A stretch of DNA of 64,000 nt from Aliirhizobium smilacinae (GCF_006335145.1 NZ_VDMN01000003.1:1-64000), one strand, 5' to 3'; shown: positions 1-9,348, counted from the stretch's first letter. The notes: generated from the letters alone by a model not told the origin. Program-made: numbers and translations.

Positions 1-622
1 GATGCGGGATCGTCAGGTAGATGAAGCGGTTGAAGAAGTTGGCGCCGTCCATCTCCGCTGCTTCACGCTGCTCGCTGTCGAGCGACTGGAGCGCGGTGAG
101 AAGGATGAGCGTTGCAAACGGCAGCCATTGCCAGGCGACGATGATGATGACCGAAAACAGCGGATATTGCGCAAACCAGTCGATCGGCTGCACGCCGAAG
201 AACTTTGCGATATCGGCAAACACGCCGTAGCCCGGATGCATGATCATGTTCTTCCAGATCAATGCGGCCACCGGCGGCATGACGAAGAAGGGCGAGATCA
301 CCAGGATGCGGACAATGCCCTGGCCAAAGATCGGCTGGTCGATCAGAAGCGCGATCGCGGTACCGCCGATGACGGTGATGGCAAGCACGCCCAGAACCAG
401 AAGCAGCGTGTTCCAGATCGACTGGAAGAAGGCCGGATCGGTGTAGAAATACTGGTAATTGAAGAAACCTGCGAAGCTGACATTCTGAGGTGTCAGCAGA
501 TTATAGTTCTGGAACGAGTAGTACAGCGTCATTGCGAGCGGTACGGCCATCCAGATCAGAAGAACGACGACGGAGGGCGCCATCATAAGGCGTGCCAACG
601 TCCGGGTATTCTGCGTTGCCAT
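1..622 (-). CDS. smoF: Sorbitol/mannitol ABC transporter permease SmoF (partial)
   Basis: Inner-membrane permease of a binding-protein-dependent polyol importer (MalF/UgpA-type). The first 207 residues are visible; the C-terminus lies beyond the left edge. The sequence starts MATQNTRTLARLMMAP and runs into hydrophobic segments typical of the family. Near the cut end there is an EAA loop (EAAEMDGANFF), the site that docks on the ATPase. It lies about 200 bases downstream of the smoE binding-protein gene on the same strand, the order seen in rhizobial smoEFGK loci. The polyol assignment rests mainly on the resemblance of the adjacent binding protein to SmoE; the transporter class itself is secure. 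Confidence 0.85.
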   Translation of the reverse strand, partial: MATQNTRTLARLMMAPSVVVLLIWMAVPLAMTLYYSFQNYNLLTPQNVSFAGFFNYQYFYTDPAFFQSIWNTLLLVLGVLAITVIGGTAIALLIDQPIFGQGIVRILVISPFFVMPPVAALIWKNMIMHPGYGVFADIAKFFGVQPIDWFAQYPLFSVIIIVAWQWLPFATLILLTALQSLDSEQREAAEMDGANFFNRFIYLTIPH

Positions 623-774
623 CTCTAAAACCCTCCCCGGAGCTTTGAGCTCTCATTGCCGCCCTAAGCGTTCTTGACGAACGTCAGCGCGGAAGCATGA
701 TCTTGTTTTTATAGGGTAGCTTGCGGATACGACGAGAGGCTCGGCTTCTGGTCGTTCTGATTTCCATTTGAGGC

Positions 775-803
775 GGGCTGCCCGGCTTGGCGCCGGACAA
801 CCC
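775..803 (-). promoter_or_regulatory. smoE-smoF intercistronic stem-loop
   Basis: In the minus-strand RNA two 12-nt arms (792-803 and 775-786) pair completely across a 5-nt loop, two of the pairs being G-U. On the plus strand the same positions are C-A mismatches, so the hairpin fits only the smoE transcript. No T-run follows, so it is more likely a 3' stabilising or attenuating hairpin that keeps binding-protein mRNA in excess than a terminator. Confidence 0.55.
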
Positions 804-823
804 TGGTCCTGCGAGGAAATCCC

Positions 824-2140
824 TTACTTGATGTAGCCGGCGCGGGTCATGTCGCGGGTCGCCGTTGCCTGAGCGGCGGCAAGTGCGTCGTCGACCGTGG
901 ACTGGCCGGCGATGACAGCCGAGAAGAGCTGACCAACCGTGGTGCCGAGAGCCTGGAATTCAGGGATCGCGACGAACTGGCCACCGGTATAAGGGACCGG
1001 CTTGATGGTCGGCTTGGTGATGTCGGCAGCGTCCATGGCAGCAAGCGTCGGAGCAGCGAAGGCGGCAGCCTTCTGGTAGTCCGCGTTCTTGTAGAGCGAG
1101 GTGCGCGTGCCCGGAGGAACGTTGGCCCAGCCTTCCTTGGCAGCGACGAGCGTCGTGTATTCCTTGCTCGTTGCCCAGGAGATGAACTTCTGCGCGGCTT
1201 CAGCCTTCTGCGAGGAAGCCGGAACGGCAAGGTTCCAGGACCACAGCCAGTTGCCGTGGTTGGCTACGCCTTCCTTGGTCGGGAAGATCGCATAACCGAC
1301 CTTGTCGGCAACCTTCGAGTCCTTCGGGTTCGAGACGAAGGATGCAGCGACGGTCGCGTCGATCCACATGCCGCACTTGCCCTGCTGGAACAGCGTCAGG
1401 TTTTCGTTGAAGCCGTTGGAAGAGGCGCCCGACGGACCGGAATCCTTCATCAGGTCGGCATAGAACTGCAGCGAGGCCTTCCATTCCGGCTGGTCGAACT
1501 GCGGCTTCCAGTTTTCGTCGAACCAGCGGCCGCCGAAGGAGTTGTTGAGCGCCGAGACGAAGGCCATGTTCTCGCCCCAGCCGGCCTTGCCGCGAAGGCA
1601 CATGCCCGAGACGTCGTTGCCGCGATCGGTGATCTTCTTCGCCGCATCGGCGATGAATTCCCAGGTCGGGCTTTCCGGCATTTTCAGGCCGGCTTTTTCG
1701 AACAGGTCCTTGCGGTACATGATCATGGCGGATTCGCCGTAGAACGGTGCCGCATAGAGCTTGCTGTCGACGGACAGACCGCCGCGGATCGCCGGCAGGA
1801 GGTCGTCCATGTCATACTTGTCGCCGAGGCCGTCGAGCGGCAGGAGCCACTTCTGCTTAGCCCAGATCGGAACTTCGTAGTTGCCGATGGTGACGATGTC
1901 GTACTGGCCGCCGTTTGCGGCGATATCGGTCGTCACACGTTCACGCAGAACGTTTTCTTCGAGCGTCACCCAGTTTACCTGGATGTCCGGGTTCGCCTTG
2001 GTGAACTCCGAGGTCAGGCCCTGCATGCGGACCATGTCGCCGTTGTTAACAGTCGCAATGGTGAGGGTTTCAGCCGAAGCCGCGGTGGCAACAAAAGCCA
2101 TGGCCGAGCAGGCGCCCAGCAAAAAGGTCTTCAATGTCAT
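824..2140 (-). CDS. smoE: Sorbitol/mannitol ABC transporter substrate-binding protein SmoE
   Basis: Periplasmic solute-binding protein of the extracellular solute-binding family 1 (438 residues), delivering sorbitol or mannitol to the SmoFG permease. An N-terminal signal peptide ends at about residue 23 (VATAASA then E). The mature part has family features such as GQYDIVTIGNYEVPIWA and PFYGESAMIMYRKDLFEKAG. The start is supported by a strong ribosome site (GGGAGGAAGAT before ATG). It is the first structural gene of the operon, with smoC upstream on the same strand and smoF downstream. Substrate is inferred from overall resemblance to rhizobial SmoE; another polyol is possible. Confidence 0.88.
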   Translation of the reverse strand: MTLKTFLLGACSAMAFVATAASAETLTIATVNNGDMVRMQGLTSEFTKANPDIQVNWVTLEENVLRERVTTDIAANGGQYDIVTIGNYEVPIWAKQKWLLPLDGLGDKYDMDDLLPAIRGGLSVDSKLYAAPFYGESAMIMYRKDLFEKAGLKMPESPTWEFIADAAKKITDRGNDVSGMCLRGKAGWGENMAFVSALNNSFGGRWFDENWKPQFDQPEWKASLQFYADLMKDSGPSGASSNGFNENLTLFQQGKCGMWIDATVAASFVSNPKDSKVADKVGYAIFPTKEGVANHGNWLWSWNLAVPASSQKAEAAQKFISWATSKEYTTLVAAKEGWANVPPGTRTSLYKNADYQKAAAFAAPTLAAMDAADITKPTIKPVPYTGGQFVAIPEFQALGTTVGQLFSAVIAGQSTVDDALAAAQATATRDMTRAGYIK

Positions 2141-2189
2141 ATCTTCCTCCCGAGAAGATGAGTGCGAGCATTCGCTTTGCTCGTGGGCA

Positions 2190-2218
2190 ATTACTTATCA
2201 AGACCTGACAGAAGTCAA
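2190..2218 (-). promoter_or_regulatory. Candidate smoE promoter
   Basis: Read on the minus strand: TTGACT (2213-2218), a 17-bp spacer, then AGTAAT (2190-2195), 5/6 and 4/6 matches to sigma-70 boxes. It lies in the smoC-smoE gap about 50 bases upstream of the smoE start. Downstream is a GAGCA-N7-TGCTC inverted repeat (2166-2182) that could bind SmoC. Confidence 0.45.
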
Positions 2219-2286
2219 CACGGATTCGTCGTTGCACTGCGATTGAAACGTTTTAAATACCTGAATTTAAACGATGAAATTTTTGC

Positions 2287-3240
2287 TCACAGGCGGAGCA
2301 ACTGCTCGGCAGAGGCTTCATCAGTGATAATGCCGTTTATCAACTTGCCTCGGAGCGCCGCTGCGATGGCCTTGATCTTGCGTTGTCCCTGGGCGATTCC
2401 GATGACCGCACTGGTGTAACGTGACGGGATCGGAACGCTGGCGACACGCTCGTTGACGGCGTTGTCCAAAAGCCTTCCCTGCTGGTCATAGACCCAGCCG
2501 CAAATCTCGCCAGCGGCGCCGCTTTCGACCAAACCCTGCATCTCCTCGCGGCCAAGGAATCCATCGACGCAGAGAGGTCCGTCCACACCGAGTTCACCTA
2601 TTCCGACGAAGGTCACAGCCGCTTCAGCGCCAAGCGCCAGCGTCGAGCGGACAAGCGCCTGATCATGCAGAGTCACGCGTTCTTCCGCAGAGGAACAGAG
2701 GACCGGGAGCGGCATGGGGAAATGACGCGCCTTGATGGCATCGGCCATCGAGAAGATGACGTTGTAGAAGGCGGCCGAGCCGTCCGGACCGATATTGCCG
2801 GTGAGCGAGACGATGCGGTGCTGCGGGCACTCCATCGGCGGTAGTTGATCGACGGCCGCTTTCAGCGTGCGGCCTGTACCGACGGCAAGCACGATCGGCT
2901 CCGGCCGCTTCAGCCAGCGTTCTATTTCTGCGGCCGCCGCCTCTGCAATGCCTGTGGTCGAAGACGATCCGGAAGGGTCGCTGGGCACGACTTCGGCATG
3001 ACGCAGGCCGTATTTTTCCTTGAGACGTTCCGCCAGTTCAAGACAGGCGGCAATCGGATGGTCGAGCCTGACTTTGATCAGGCGTTCCGCCACGGCAAGC
3101 GATACGAGACGCTGTGCCGACTGCCGGGAAATGCCCATGGCAGCCGCTATTTCGTCCTGGGTGCGACCGGCGACGTAATAGAGCCAGCCAGCCCTTGCCG
3201 CATCATCCAGCCGTCCCTGGGTGTCAGACCGTTTTGCCAT
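2287..3240 (-). CDS. smoC: SorC-family sugar-binding transcriptional regulator (SmoC-like)
   Basis: DNA-binding regulator of 317 residues. An N-terminal winged HTH (AARAGWLYYVAGRTQDEIAA then MGISRQSAQRL) is followed by a sugar-phosphate-sensing domain with the family signature VGTGRTLKAAV at about 120. The C-terminus GIITDEASAEQLLRL is typical of the family. An upstream ATG at 3261 is in frame, but only 3240 has a well-placed ribosome site (GGGGAGGAG, 9-nt gap), so I chose it. It precedes smoE on the same strand and most likely controls the polyol transporter. Effector not deducible. Confidence 0.85.
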   Translation of the reverse strand: MAKRSDTQGRLDDAARAGWLYYVAGRTQDEIAAAMGISRQSAQRLVSLAVAERLIKVRLDHPIAACLELAERLKEKYGLRHAEVVPSDPSGSSSTTGIAEAAAAEIERWLKRPEPIVLAVGTGRTLKAAVDQLPPMECPQHRIVSLTGNIGPDGSAAFYNVIFSMADAIKARHFPMPLPVLCSSAEERVTLHDQALVRSTLALGAEAAVTFVGIGELGVDGPLCVDGFLGREEMQGLVESGAAGEICGWVYDQQGRLLDNAVNERVASVPIPSRYTSAVIGIAQGQRKIKAIAAALRGKLINGIITDEASAEQLLRL

Positions 3241-3351
3241 TGCAGAAATCTCCTCCCCCAATTTGCTGGCATTTTTTCCGACTGTCTGTCAAACGCTTGG
3301 CAGGGGTCGTTCGGCTGCATCCAACAAAAAGCCGCTTGCATGTCGCGAACG

Positions 3352-4410
3352 TCAGTCCTCCGAGACGGTCGCCGGCTCCTCTGCAGCCAGCCGCAGCAAT
3401 TCTTTTGCCGCCGTCTCGTCGGTGATCAGCGTGTTGCAGCCGATGCGGCGGATGGTGGCGCGGATGGCCACCGCGCGGTGGGAGCCGCCGGACGAAAGCA
3501 CGATATGTCTCGCTTTTTTTAGCGTATCGAGATCGACCGACATGACCCGGTCGTTCAGCGCATGATCGACCGAGCGGCCTTGTTCATCGAGGAAATTGAA
3601 CATCGTATCGCAGACGCATCCGGATGCGATGAGGCGGTCCAGCTCCTTCTTCGAAATGAAGCCTTCCGAGAGCGAGGTGGAGTGCGGGCCGATATCGCCA
3701 CAGCTGACGACGGCGAGATCAAGATTCTCGGCAAGGTTGTAGATCGTGTCGAGGCCGCATTTGTCGATCAGGGCGCGCTTGGTGGCGACGGTATCGACCA
3801 GAAGAGGGGCCAAAAACATGTAACATTCGGCGCCGAGCTGACCGGCGAACCGCCAGGTGAAGTCGATCGGGTTGGTCTGATGGACGGCGACGATGCCACC
3901 AAGAAGCGAGACGACCTTGACGTTGTTATGACGTGCCGGGCGGAAGCTGGAGAGCGAGGCCGTCATGGTGCGGCCCCAGCCGACGCCAATGGTCATGTCG
4001 TCCTGAATGACATCGGATAAGAACTGACCGAGTGCGAGGCCGACGGCGCCTGCCAGCGCATCGGCACTGCTGTCGCGCGGCGTCGGGACGACGACAGCCT
4101 CGTCGAGACCGTAGGCTTTTTCCAGCTGGATCGCCAGTTCGACGCAGCTTTCGACGCCTTCCGAGATCCAGATCTGCACCTCGGAACGCTTCATCGCCTC
4201 GTCGAGCATGCGGATCACGGTTGAGCGGCTGACGCCCAGTCTCTCGGCCACGTCCTTCTGCGTCAGGCCCTGATTGTAATAGAGCCATGCGGCGCGAAGC
4301 CTCTGGGAGGTGGCGTCCGAATAGGTGGTGTGGCTTTCGCGTCTCAACCTGGCCAAGTGTGCTCGATCCTCCCGATAAGCAGTGCATGCAATTCTGGCGC
4401 GTGCCGTCAT
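3352..4410 (-). CDS. SorC-family transcriptional regulator, divergent from transaldolase
   Basis: A second SorC-type regulator (352 residues from the chosen ATG). HTH region RAAWLYYNQGLTQKDVAERL, then GVSRSTVIRML; effector domain with TIGVGWGRTMTASL; C-terminal NTLITDETAAKELLRL. It is related to the neighbouring smoC product and the two genes lie in tandem. A longer form would start at a TTG at 4452; neither start has a strong ribosome site, and the homologous core begins well inside, so the start is uncertain. It is divergent from the transaldolase gene and a palindrome overlaps that gene's promoter, so tal is the likely target. EryD-type regulators are one related group. Confidence 0.8.
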   Translation of the reverse strand: MTARARIACTAYREDRAHLARLRRESHTTYSDATSQRLRAAWLYYNQGLTQKDVAERLGVSRSTVIRMLDEAMKRSEVQIWISEGVESCVELAIQLEKAYGLDEAVVVPTPRDSSADALAGAVGLALGQFLSDVIQDDMTIGVGWGRTMTASLSSFRPARHNNVKVVSLLGGIVAVHQTNPIDFTWRFAGQLGAECYMFLAPLLVDTVATKRALIDKCGLDTIYNLAENLDLAVVSCGDIGPHSTSLSEGFISKKELDRLIASGCVCDTMFNFLDEQGRSVDHALNDRVMSVDLDTLKKARHIVLSSGGSHRAVAIRATIRRIGCNTLITDETAAKELLRLAAEEPATVSED

Positions 4411-4457
4411 GATATCGTCTTCATTGGAACATATGTCAATTGAGAAGGACAAATGTC

Positions 4458-4497
4458 TTGACTTCTTTACGATCCGGGGATGTTATCTACATAACAT
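4458..4497 (+). promoter_or_regulatory. tal promoter with overlapping palindromic operator
   Basis: TTGACT (4458-4463), a 17-bp spacer and TGTTAT (4481-4486) form a good promoter reading toward tal. A perfect inverted repeat, ATGTTAT-CTAC-ATAACAT (4480-4497), covers the -10 box. The placement fits repression by the divergent SorC regulator. Confidence 0.55.
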
Positions 4498-4554
4498 GCC
4501 TGAGGAGCAAAATCGGCGCTGCGGCGTTGGATATAGATAGCGAGGATCTTTCGG

Positions 4555-5520
4555 ATGACGTCGAAACTAGAGCAGCTTCGTTCCATGACCACCGTGGTGG
4601 CCGACACCGGCGACATCGAGGCGGTTGCGCGCCTCAAGCCGGTCGATTGCACCACCAACCCGTCCATCGTGCTGAAGGCAATCGGCTCGCCGGCGTTCGC
4701 CGACAAGTTCAAGGAAGCAGTCGCATGGGGCCGCAAACAGGGCGGCAATGACGATGCGATCGCCGTTGCGGTTGCCGACCGTCTTGCGATCGACGTGGGT
4801 GCAGCGCTTGCCGGTATCGTTCCCGGCCGTGTTTCCACCGAAGTCGATGCCGACCTTTCCTTCGACACGGAATCCTCGATCAAGAAGGCGCATGACATCA
4901 TCGCCTCCTACAAGGCGCGCGGCATCGAGCGCGAGCGCATCCTGATCAAGCTGGCTTCCACTTGGGAAGGTATCAAGGCTGCCGAAGTGCTGCAGGCCGA
5001 AGGCATCGATTGCAACCTGACATTGCTGTTTTCCCATGCCCAGGCAGTTGCCTGCGCCGATGCGAAGGCATTCCTGATCTCGCCTTTCGTCGGTCGTATC
5101 CTCGACTGGTACAAGAAGTCGACAGGCCAGGAATACACGTCGGAAACCGATCCGGGCGTCGTCTCTGTTCGCGCGATCTACAATTACTACAAGGCGAACG
5201 GCATTTCGACGATCGTCATGGGTGCCTCGTTCCGCAATATCGGCGAGATCGAAGCGCTGGCCGGTTGCGACCGCCTGACGATTGCCCCGAACCTGCTCGA
5301 CGAGCTGGACAAGGCCGAAGGCACGCTGGAGCGCAAGCTTTCGCCGGAAAAATTCGAAGCCGTCGCACCGATCAAGATGGACGAAAAGACCTTCCGCTGG
5401 ATGCTCAACGAAGACCAGATGGCGACCGAAAAGCTTTCCGACGGTATCCGCCTGTTCAACAAGGACCTGATTGCGCTGCGTAATCTCGTCAGCAAGGAAT
5501 TGCAGCTCGCAGCTGCCTGA
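4555..5520 (+). CDS. tal: Transaldolase
   Basis: Pentose-phosphate-pathway enzyme (321 residues) moving a dihydroxyacetone unit between sedoheptulose-7-P and glyceraldehyde-3-P. It is of the TalB type: [13 protein letters not shown] near residue 30, the Schiff-base lysine in [12 protein letters not shown] (about K132), then [16 protein letters not shown] and [13 protein letters not shown]. Full length for the family. A GAGGA ribosome site lies upstream of the ATG. It is transcribed alone from a promoter carrying a palindrome and ends at a strong terminator, so expression is probably sugar-regulated through the divergent SorC protein. Confidence 0.95.
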   Translation: MTSKLEQLRSMTTVVADTGDIEAVARLKPVDCTTNPSIVLKAIGSPAFADKFKEAVAWGRKQGGNDDAIAVAVADRLAIDVGAALAGIVPGRVSTEVDADLSFDTESSIKKAHDIIASYKARGIERERILIKLASTWEGIKAAEVLQAEGIDCNLTLLFSHAQAVACADAKAFLISPFVGRILDWYKKSTGQEYTSETDPGVVSVRAIYNYYKANGISTIVMGASFRNIGEIEALAGCDRLTIAPNLLDELDKAEGTLERKLSPEKFEAVAPIKMDEKTFRWMLNEDQMATEKLSDGIRLFNKDLIALRNLVSKELQLAAA

Positions 5521-5546
5521 TTATCGAACCACCGCCAAACATGAGA

Positions 5547-5570
5547 GGCTCGCCGCGAGGCGGGCCTTTT
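5547..5570 (+). terminator. Rho-independent terminator of tal
   Basis: GGCTCGCC-GCGA-GGCGGGCC stem with one T-G pair, followed directly by TTTT, 27 bases after the tal stop. Confidence 0.85.
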
Positions 5571-5710
5571 CATGCGGCGTGTTTTCGCGTTCGGGAGGAG
5601 CGGCGCGCTTCACGACACTGTAAAGTTGAATTCGATCAAGTACTTAATTAACTTAAACTTTAATATGGACGGATAATCTCCCGGCAAAATTAGCCAAGCT
5701 GGAGATCCCC

Positions 5711-7414
5711 ATGGTCGGTTTGCCTTTCGGCCACATTCAATCCAACGCAGCCCTCGTTGAGGCGCTCAATCGCTCCCAGGCGATCATCGAATTCGATCTC
5801 AACGGCATCATTCTGACTGCCAACGAGAATTTCTGCAAAACGGTCGGATATTCGCTGGCTGAGATCGTCGGCAAGCACCATCGCATTTTCGTCGATGCGG
5901 GCGAGGCGTCGTCGAAGGACTATGCCGATTTCTGGGCGGGGCTGGCCAAGGGCAAGTTCGACCAGGGCAAATACAAGCGTCTCGGCAAGGGCGGACGCGA
6001 GGTCTGGATCGAGGCCTCCTACAATCCGGTTTTCCGCGGTAAAAAGCCGTATAAGGTGGTGAAGATCGCCACGGATATCACGGCGTCGCGCAAGGACGCG
6101 CTGGAAAATCGCGGCAAGCTGGATGCACTTTCACGCGCGCAGGCGATCATCGAATTCACGCCATCGGGCGAGATCATCACGGCCAATCAGAATTTTCTCG
6201 ATGCGCTGGGCTATCGGGCCGACGAGATCGTCGGCCGGCACCATTCGATGTTCTGCGAGCCGGACTATGCGCGCTCAGGGGAATATCGCCAGTTTTGGCA
6301 GGAGCTTTCCGCGGGCCGGTTTTCCACCGGACAGTTCACCCGGATTACCAAACAGGGCGAGCCGATCTATATCCAAGCGTCCTACAATCCGATCCTCGAC
6401 GACAGCGGCCGCGTGTTCAAGGTGGTGAAGTTTGCCACGGATGTTTCCGAGCGCATGACCGTGGTGACGGAACTGGGTGCAGGTCTCGGGCGTCTCGCAG
6501 ACTGCAATATCCGCCAGACGATCGACGTGCCCTTCAGCTCCGAGTTCGAGCCGCTTCGGCGGGATTTCAACGCCTCGATCGGCGCGTTTCAGGAAACGCT
6601 GATGGGTGTGCTCAGGCAGACCGGCATGCTCAACGGCTCCAGCCAGGAGATGAACGAGGCGGCGGACCAGATGTCGGCTCGCACCAAGGAACAGGCGGCA
6701 TCGCTGGAGGAGGCATCTGCTGCGCTGGAACAGGTGACGTCGACCATCAAGGCATCTTCGGCAAACACGGTCGAGACGCGCAAACTGGTGAAAAATGCTC
6801 TGGAGGCCGCAACGTCTTCATCCTCCGTGGTGCGGGAAACGATTACCGCGATGAAGCGCATCGAAGGGGCATCGGCAGAGATTACCAAGATCATCGGCGT
6901 GATCGATGAAATCGCTTTCCAGACAAACCTTCTGGCTCTGAATGCCGGCGTCGAGGCGGCTCGCGCGGGTGAAGCCGGCAAGGGGTTTGCGGTTGTCGCG
7001 CAGGAAGTCCGGGAGCTCGCCCAGCGTTCTGCGACCGCAGCGAAGGAGATCAAGGCGCTGATCGACAATTCCGGCCGGGAAGTCACCGACGGTGTGCGTC
7101 TCGTCGATGAAACGGGAGCCGCACTGAGTGAGATCGAGGCTTTCGTCGCCTCGATCGATCGCAATGTTCAGTCGCTTGCAACGGCGGCGCAGGAGCAGGC
7201 GACCGGTCTTTCGGAGATCAACAGCACGGTTTCGCAGCTTGATCGGATGACCCAGCAGAATGCGGTCATGGTCGAGCGGACAACCACGATCAGCCGGGCG
7301 CTGGCCACAGGTGCAGCGCAGCTCGTCGAGCTGGTCAATCACTTCAAACTCAACCGGCGTAACCGCATCCGCCAGCCGGGCACAGAGGCGCCGGTTCACA
7401 GCAAGGCGGCATGA
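5711..7414 (+). CDS. Soluble methyl-accepting chemotaxis protein with tandem PAS domains
   Basis: Chemoreceptor of 567 residues with no signal peptide or membrane segment, so probably cytoplasmic. PAS1 spans about 15-125 ([20 protein letters not shown]), PAS2 about 137-247 ([20 protein letters not shown]); they look like a recent duplication. A HAMP-like linker (about 250-300) leads to the signalling domain, whose hairpin tip is [20 protein letters not shown]. This domain contacts CheA/CheW. No C-terminal CheR-binding pentapeptide is visible (ends PVHSKAA). The start has GGAG six bases upstream of the ATG. PAS ligand (redox, heme or small molecule) cannot be told. Flanked by terminators, so a single-gene unit. 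Confidence 0.9.
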   Translation: MVGLPFGHIQSNAALVEALNRSQAIIEFDLNGIILTANENFCKTVGYSLAEIVGKHHRIFVDAGEASSKDYADFWAGLAKGKFDQGKYKRLGKGGREVWIEASYNPVFRGKKPYKVVKIATDITASRKDALENRGKLDALSRAQAIIEFTPSGEIITANQNFLDALGYRADEIVGRHHSMFCEPDYARSGEYRQFWQELSAGRFSTGQFTRITKQGEPIYIQASYNPILDDSGRVFKVVKFATDVSERMTVVTELGAGLGRLADCNIRQTIDVPFSSEFEPLRRDFNASIGAFQETLMGVLRQTGMLNGSSQEMNEAADQMSARTKEQAASLEEASAALEQVTSTIKASSANTVETRKLVKNALEAATSSSSVVRETITAMKRIEGASAEITKIIGVIDEIAFQTNLLALNAGVEAARAGEAGKGFAVVAQEVRELAQRSATAAKEIKALIDNSGREVTDGVRLVDETGAALSEIEAFVASIDRNVQSLATAAQEQATGLSEINSTVSQLDRMTQQNAVMVERTTTISRALATGAAQLVELVNHFKLNRRNRIRQPGTEAPVHSKAA

Positions 7415-7454
7415 ATTCGCTTTGATGCGCTTTCGTTTCTTGTTCGAGACAATG

Positions 7455-7481
7455 AAAGGCCCGCGAACCAGCGGGCCTTTT
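7455..7481. terminator. Bidirectional terminator between chemoreceptor and MFS genes
   Basis: AAAGGCCCGC-N6-GCGGGCCTTTT: a 10-bp stem with A-run and T-run on either side, between convergent genes ending at 7414 (+) and 7504 (-). Confidence 0.9.
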
Positions 7482-7503
7482 GCCGTTCAGGAACGTGCAG
7501 CTT

Positions 7504-8799
7504 TCAGGCTGTCTGCGTGGCCAAGGCCGGGGCTCCCGGCTTTCTCAGCAGCATGACGCCAACGGCTGCGAGCATGCACATGACGCCAGCAATCTGAAGG
7601 GCCGGCATGTAGGTTTCGAAGTCGCTGCGGATGTAGCCGGCACCGAAGGCGGCGGTTGCGGCGCCCAGCTGGTGACCGGTGAAGACCCAGCCGAAGACGA
7701 GCCCTGCCTTTTCCCGGCCGAATTTTTCGGCGGCGAGTTTGACCGTCGGCGGCACGGTGGCGATCCAGTCGAGACCGTAAAAGACGGCGAAGGCCGACAG
7801 CTCGTAGAAGGAGAAGCCGGAGAAGGAAAGGTAGATCAGCGACAGGCCGCGCAGTCCGTAATACCAGAAGAGAAGGACGCGGTTGTCGTAACGGTCGGAG
7901 AGCCAGCCGGAGGCGACGGTGCCGAAAAAATCGAAGATGCCGAGCACCGCAAGCGTGCCCGCGGCGGCGACCGAGGTCATGCCGAAATCGCCGCAGATCG
8001 AAATCCAGTGGGTCTGGATCAGACCGTTGGTGGAGAGGCCGCAGACGAAGAAGGAACCGAACAGGATCCAGAAGGTCGGGCTGGTCGATACCGATTTCAG
8101 CGTGACAAGCGGCGAGACGAGAGTGGCGAGCAGTTTGTGATCCTGCTTCGGCGGCTTTACGATGGTGGTTTCGCCATAGGCGGGCAGGCCGAGATCGGCG
8201 GGATGATCGCGCATCAGCAGGAGAACGAGCAGCATGGCGGCGGTGATGGCCGCTGCGGTCAGGATGAGCGCGACGCGCCAGCCATAGGCTTCGCTTAGCG
8301 CCGCAAGCAGCGGCAGGAACAGGAGTTGGCCGGTGGCATTGCTGGCGCTGAGCATGCCGACGACGAGGCCGCGACGCTTGGAGAACCAGCGGGAGGCAAC
8401 GGTTGCGCCAAGCACCATCGCGGTCATGCCGGTGCCGACGCCGATCACCACGCCCCAGAGCGCCACCAGCTGCCAGACTTCCGTCATGAACATCGAGACG
8501 ACGATGCCGAACAGGATCAGGCCGAGTGCGAAGGAAACGACCTGGCGAATGCCGAAATGGTTCATGAAGGCGGCGGCGAAGGGGCCGAGCAGGCCGAAAA
8601 GCACGAGGCGGATGGCCATGGCAAACGAGATGTCTGCGACATCCCAGCCGAATTCGTCATGCAGCGGCTGGATCATCACGCCGGCGGAGCCCATGGCGGC
8701 TGCAGTCGCCAGCATGGTGAGGAAGGTGGTCGCGGCGACCACCCATCCATAGTGAAGCTTTCTCGCCGCCATCCAGCCGGCAACGCCTGTCGATATCAT
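7504..8799 (-). CDS. MFS transporter (monocarboxylate/OFA-like)
   Basis: Twelve-helix major facilitator protein of 431 residues. The first helix region (LHYGWVVAATTFLTMLATAA) and MGSAGVMIQPLHDEFGW resemble oxalate/formate and monocarboxylate-type MFS carriers. A central loop around 205-225 separates the two six-helix halves. AAGGGAA sits seven bases before the ATG. A MarR regulator lies just upstream on the same strand, and operators of the same sequence precede both genes, so its expression is probably relieved when MarR binds a small aromatic or organic acid. Substrate unknown. Confidence 0.85.
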   Translation of the reverse strand: MISTGVAGWMAARKLHYGWVVAATTFLTMLATAAAMGSAGVMIQPLHDEFGWDVADISFAMAIRLVLFGLLGPFAAAFMNHFGIRQVVSFALGLILFGIVVSMFMTEVWQLVALWGVVIGVGTGMTAMVLGATVASRWFSKRRGLVVGMLSASNATGQLLFLPLLAALSEAYGWRVALILTAAAITAAMLLVLLLMRDHPADLGLPAYGETTIVKPPKQDHKLLATLVSPLVTLKSVSTSPTFWILFGSFFVCGLSTNGLIQTHWISICGDFGMTSVAAAGTLAVLGIFDFFGTVASGWLSDRYDNRVLLFWYYGLRGLSLIYLSFSGFSFYELSAFAVFYGLDWIATVPPTVKLAAEKFGREKAGLVFGWVFTGHQLGAATAAFGAGYIRSDFETYMPALQIAGVMCMLAAVGVMLLRKPGAPALATQTA

Positions 8800-8842
8800 C
8801 CGTTGTTCCCTTCATGCATCGCCGGTTGGCGGGAGAATTTGT

Positions 8843-8874
8843 GGGTATCTACCCGCATTTTCGGGTGATTACCT
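8843..8874 (-). promoter_or_regulatory. MarR-type operators before the MFS gene
   Basis: A near-perfect site GGGTATCTACCC (8843-8854) and a weaker one GGGTGATTACCT (8863-8874), start-to-start 20 bp (about two helical turns), in the gap between the MarR and MFS genes. They match the paired GGGTATATACCC sites upstream of the MarR gene. Confidence 0.6.
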
Positions 8875-8941
8875 ATATCCGGTTCAAAAAGCTGGAGCAG
8901 TTCCAGCCAGAATGCGCCGTGGTTTTGTGTCCGAAACTGCA

Positions 8942-9343
8942 CTAGAGAGCAGCCAGGAGCTCCTGCAATTGTTCTGCTTTCTCACGCCCAAGCCGGGCAT
9001 CGATCTCGTCCTGCACGCTATCCCAGAGTGGCGCACCTTTATCCAGTATTTCGCGGCCCTTGGGTGCGATCGTCAGCATTGCCTCACGCTGATCTTCACC
9101 GTGGCCGATGGCGACGAGCTCCAGCCGCTCAAGTACCTTGGCATTACGGCCGACGGTCGAGCGATCCAGTTCCACCTTATGCGCCAGATCCGTCAGCGAG
9201 ACCGGCTCAAGCTTCCTGATATTCCGAAGCAGGCTGAATTGGCCGATATTGACGCCAAGCGGCGCCAAGGCCTCGTCATAATAGGACGAGACTTTGCGGG
9301 TTGCCTTGCGCAACAGGATGCAGTGGCAGGTGTCGCTGGTCAT
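8942..9343 (-). CDS. MarR-family transcriptional regulator
   Basis: Winged-helix repressor of 133 residues. The HTH is SLTDLAHKVELDRSTVGRNA and the wing is HGEDQREAMLTIAPKG, the classic MarR DXRXXXLTLTXKG motif. An N-terminal Cys pair (TSDTCHCILLR) begins the protein and could be sensory. Two perfect GGGTATATACCC palindromes lie directly upstream, indicating autoregulation, and similar sites precede the downstream MFS gene on the same strand. Inducer unknown. Confidence 0.9.
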   Translation of the reverse strand: MTSDTCHCILLRKATRKVSSYYDEALAPLGVNIGQFSLLRNIRKLEPVSLTDLAHKVELDRSTVGRNAKVLERLELVAIGHGEDQREAMLTIAPKGREILDKGAPLWDSVQDEIDARLGREKAEQLQELLAAL

Positions 9344-9348
9344 GTCGC

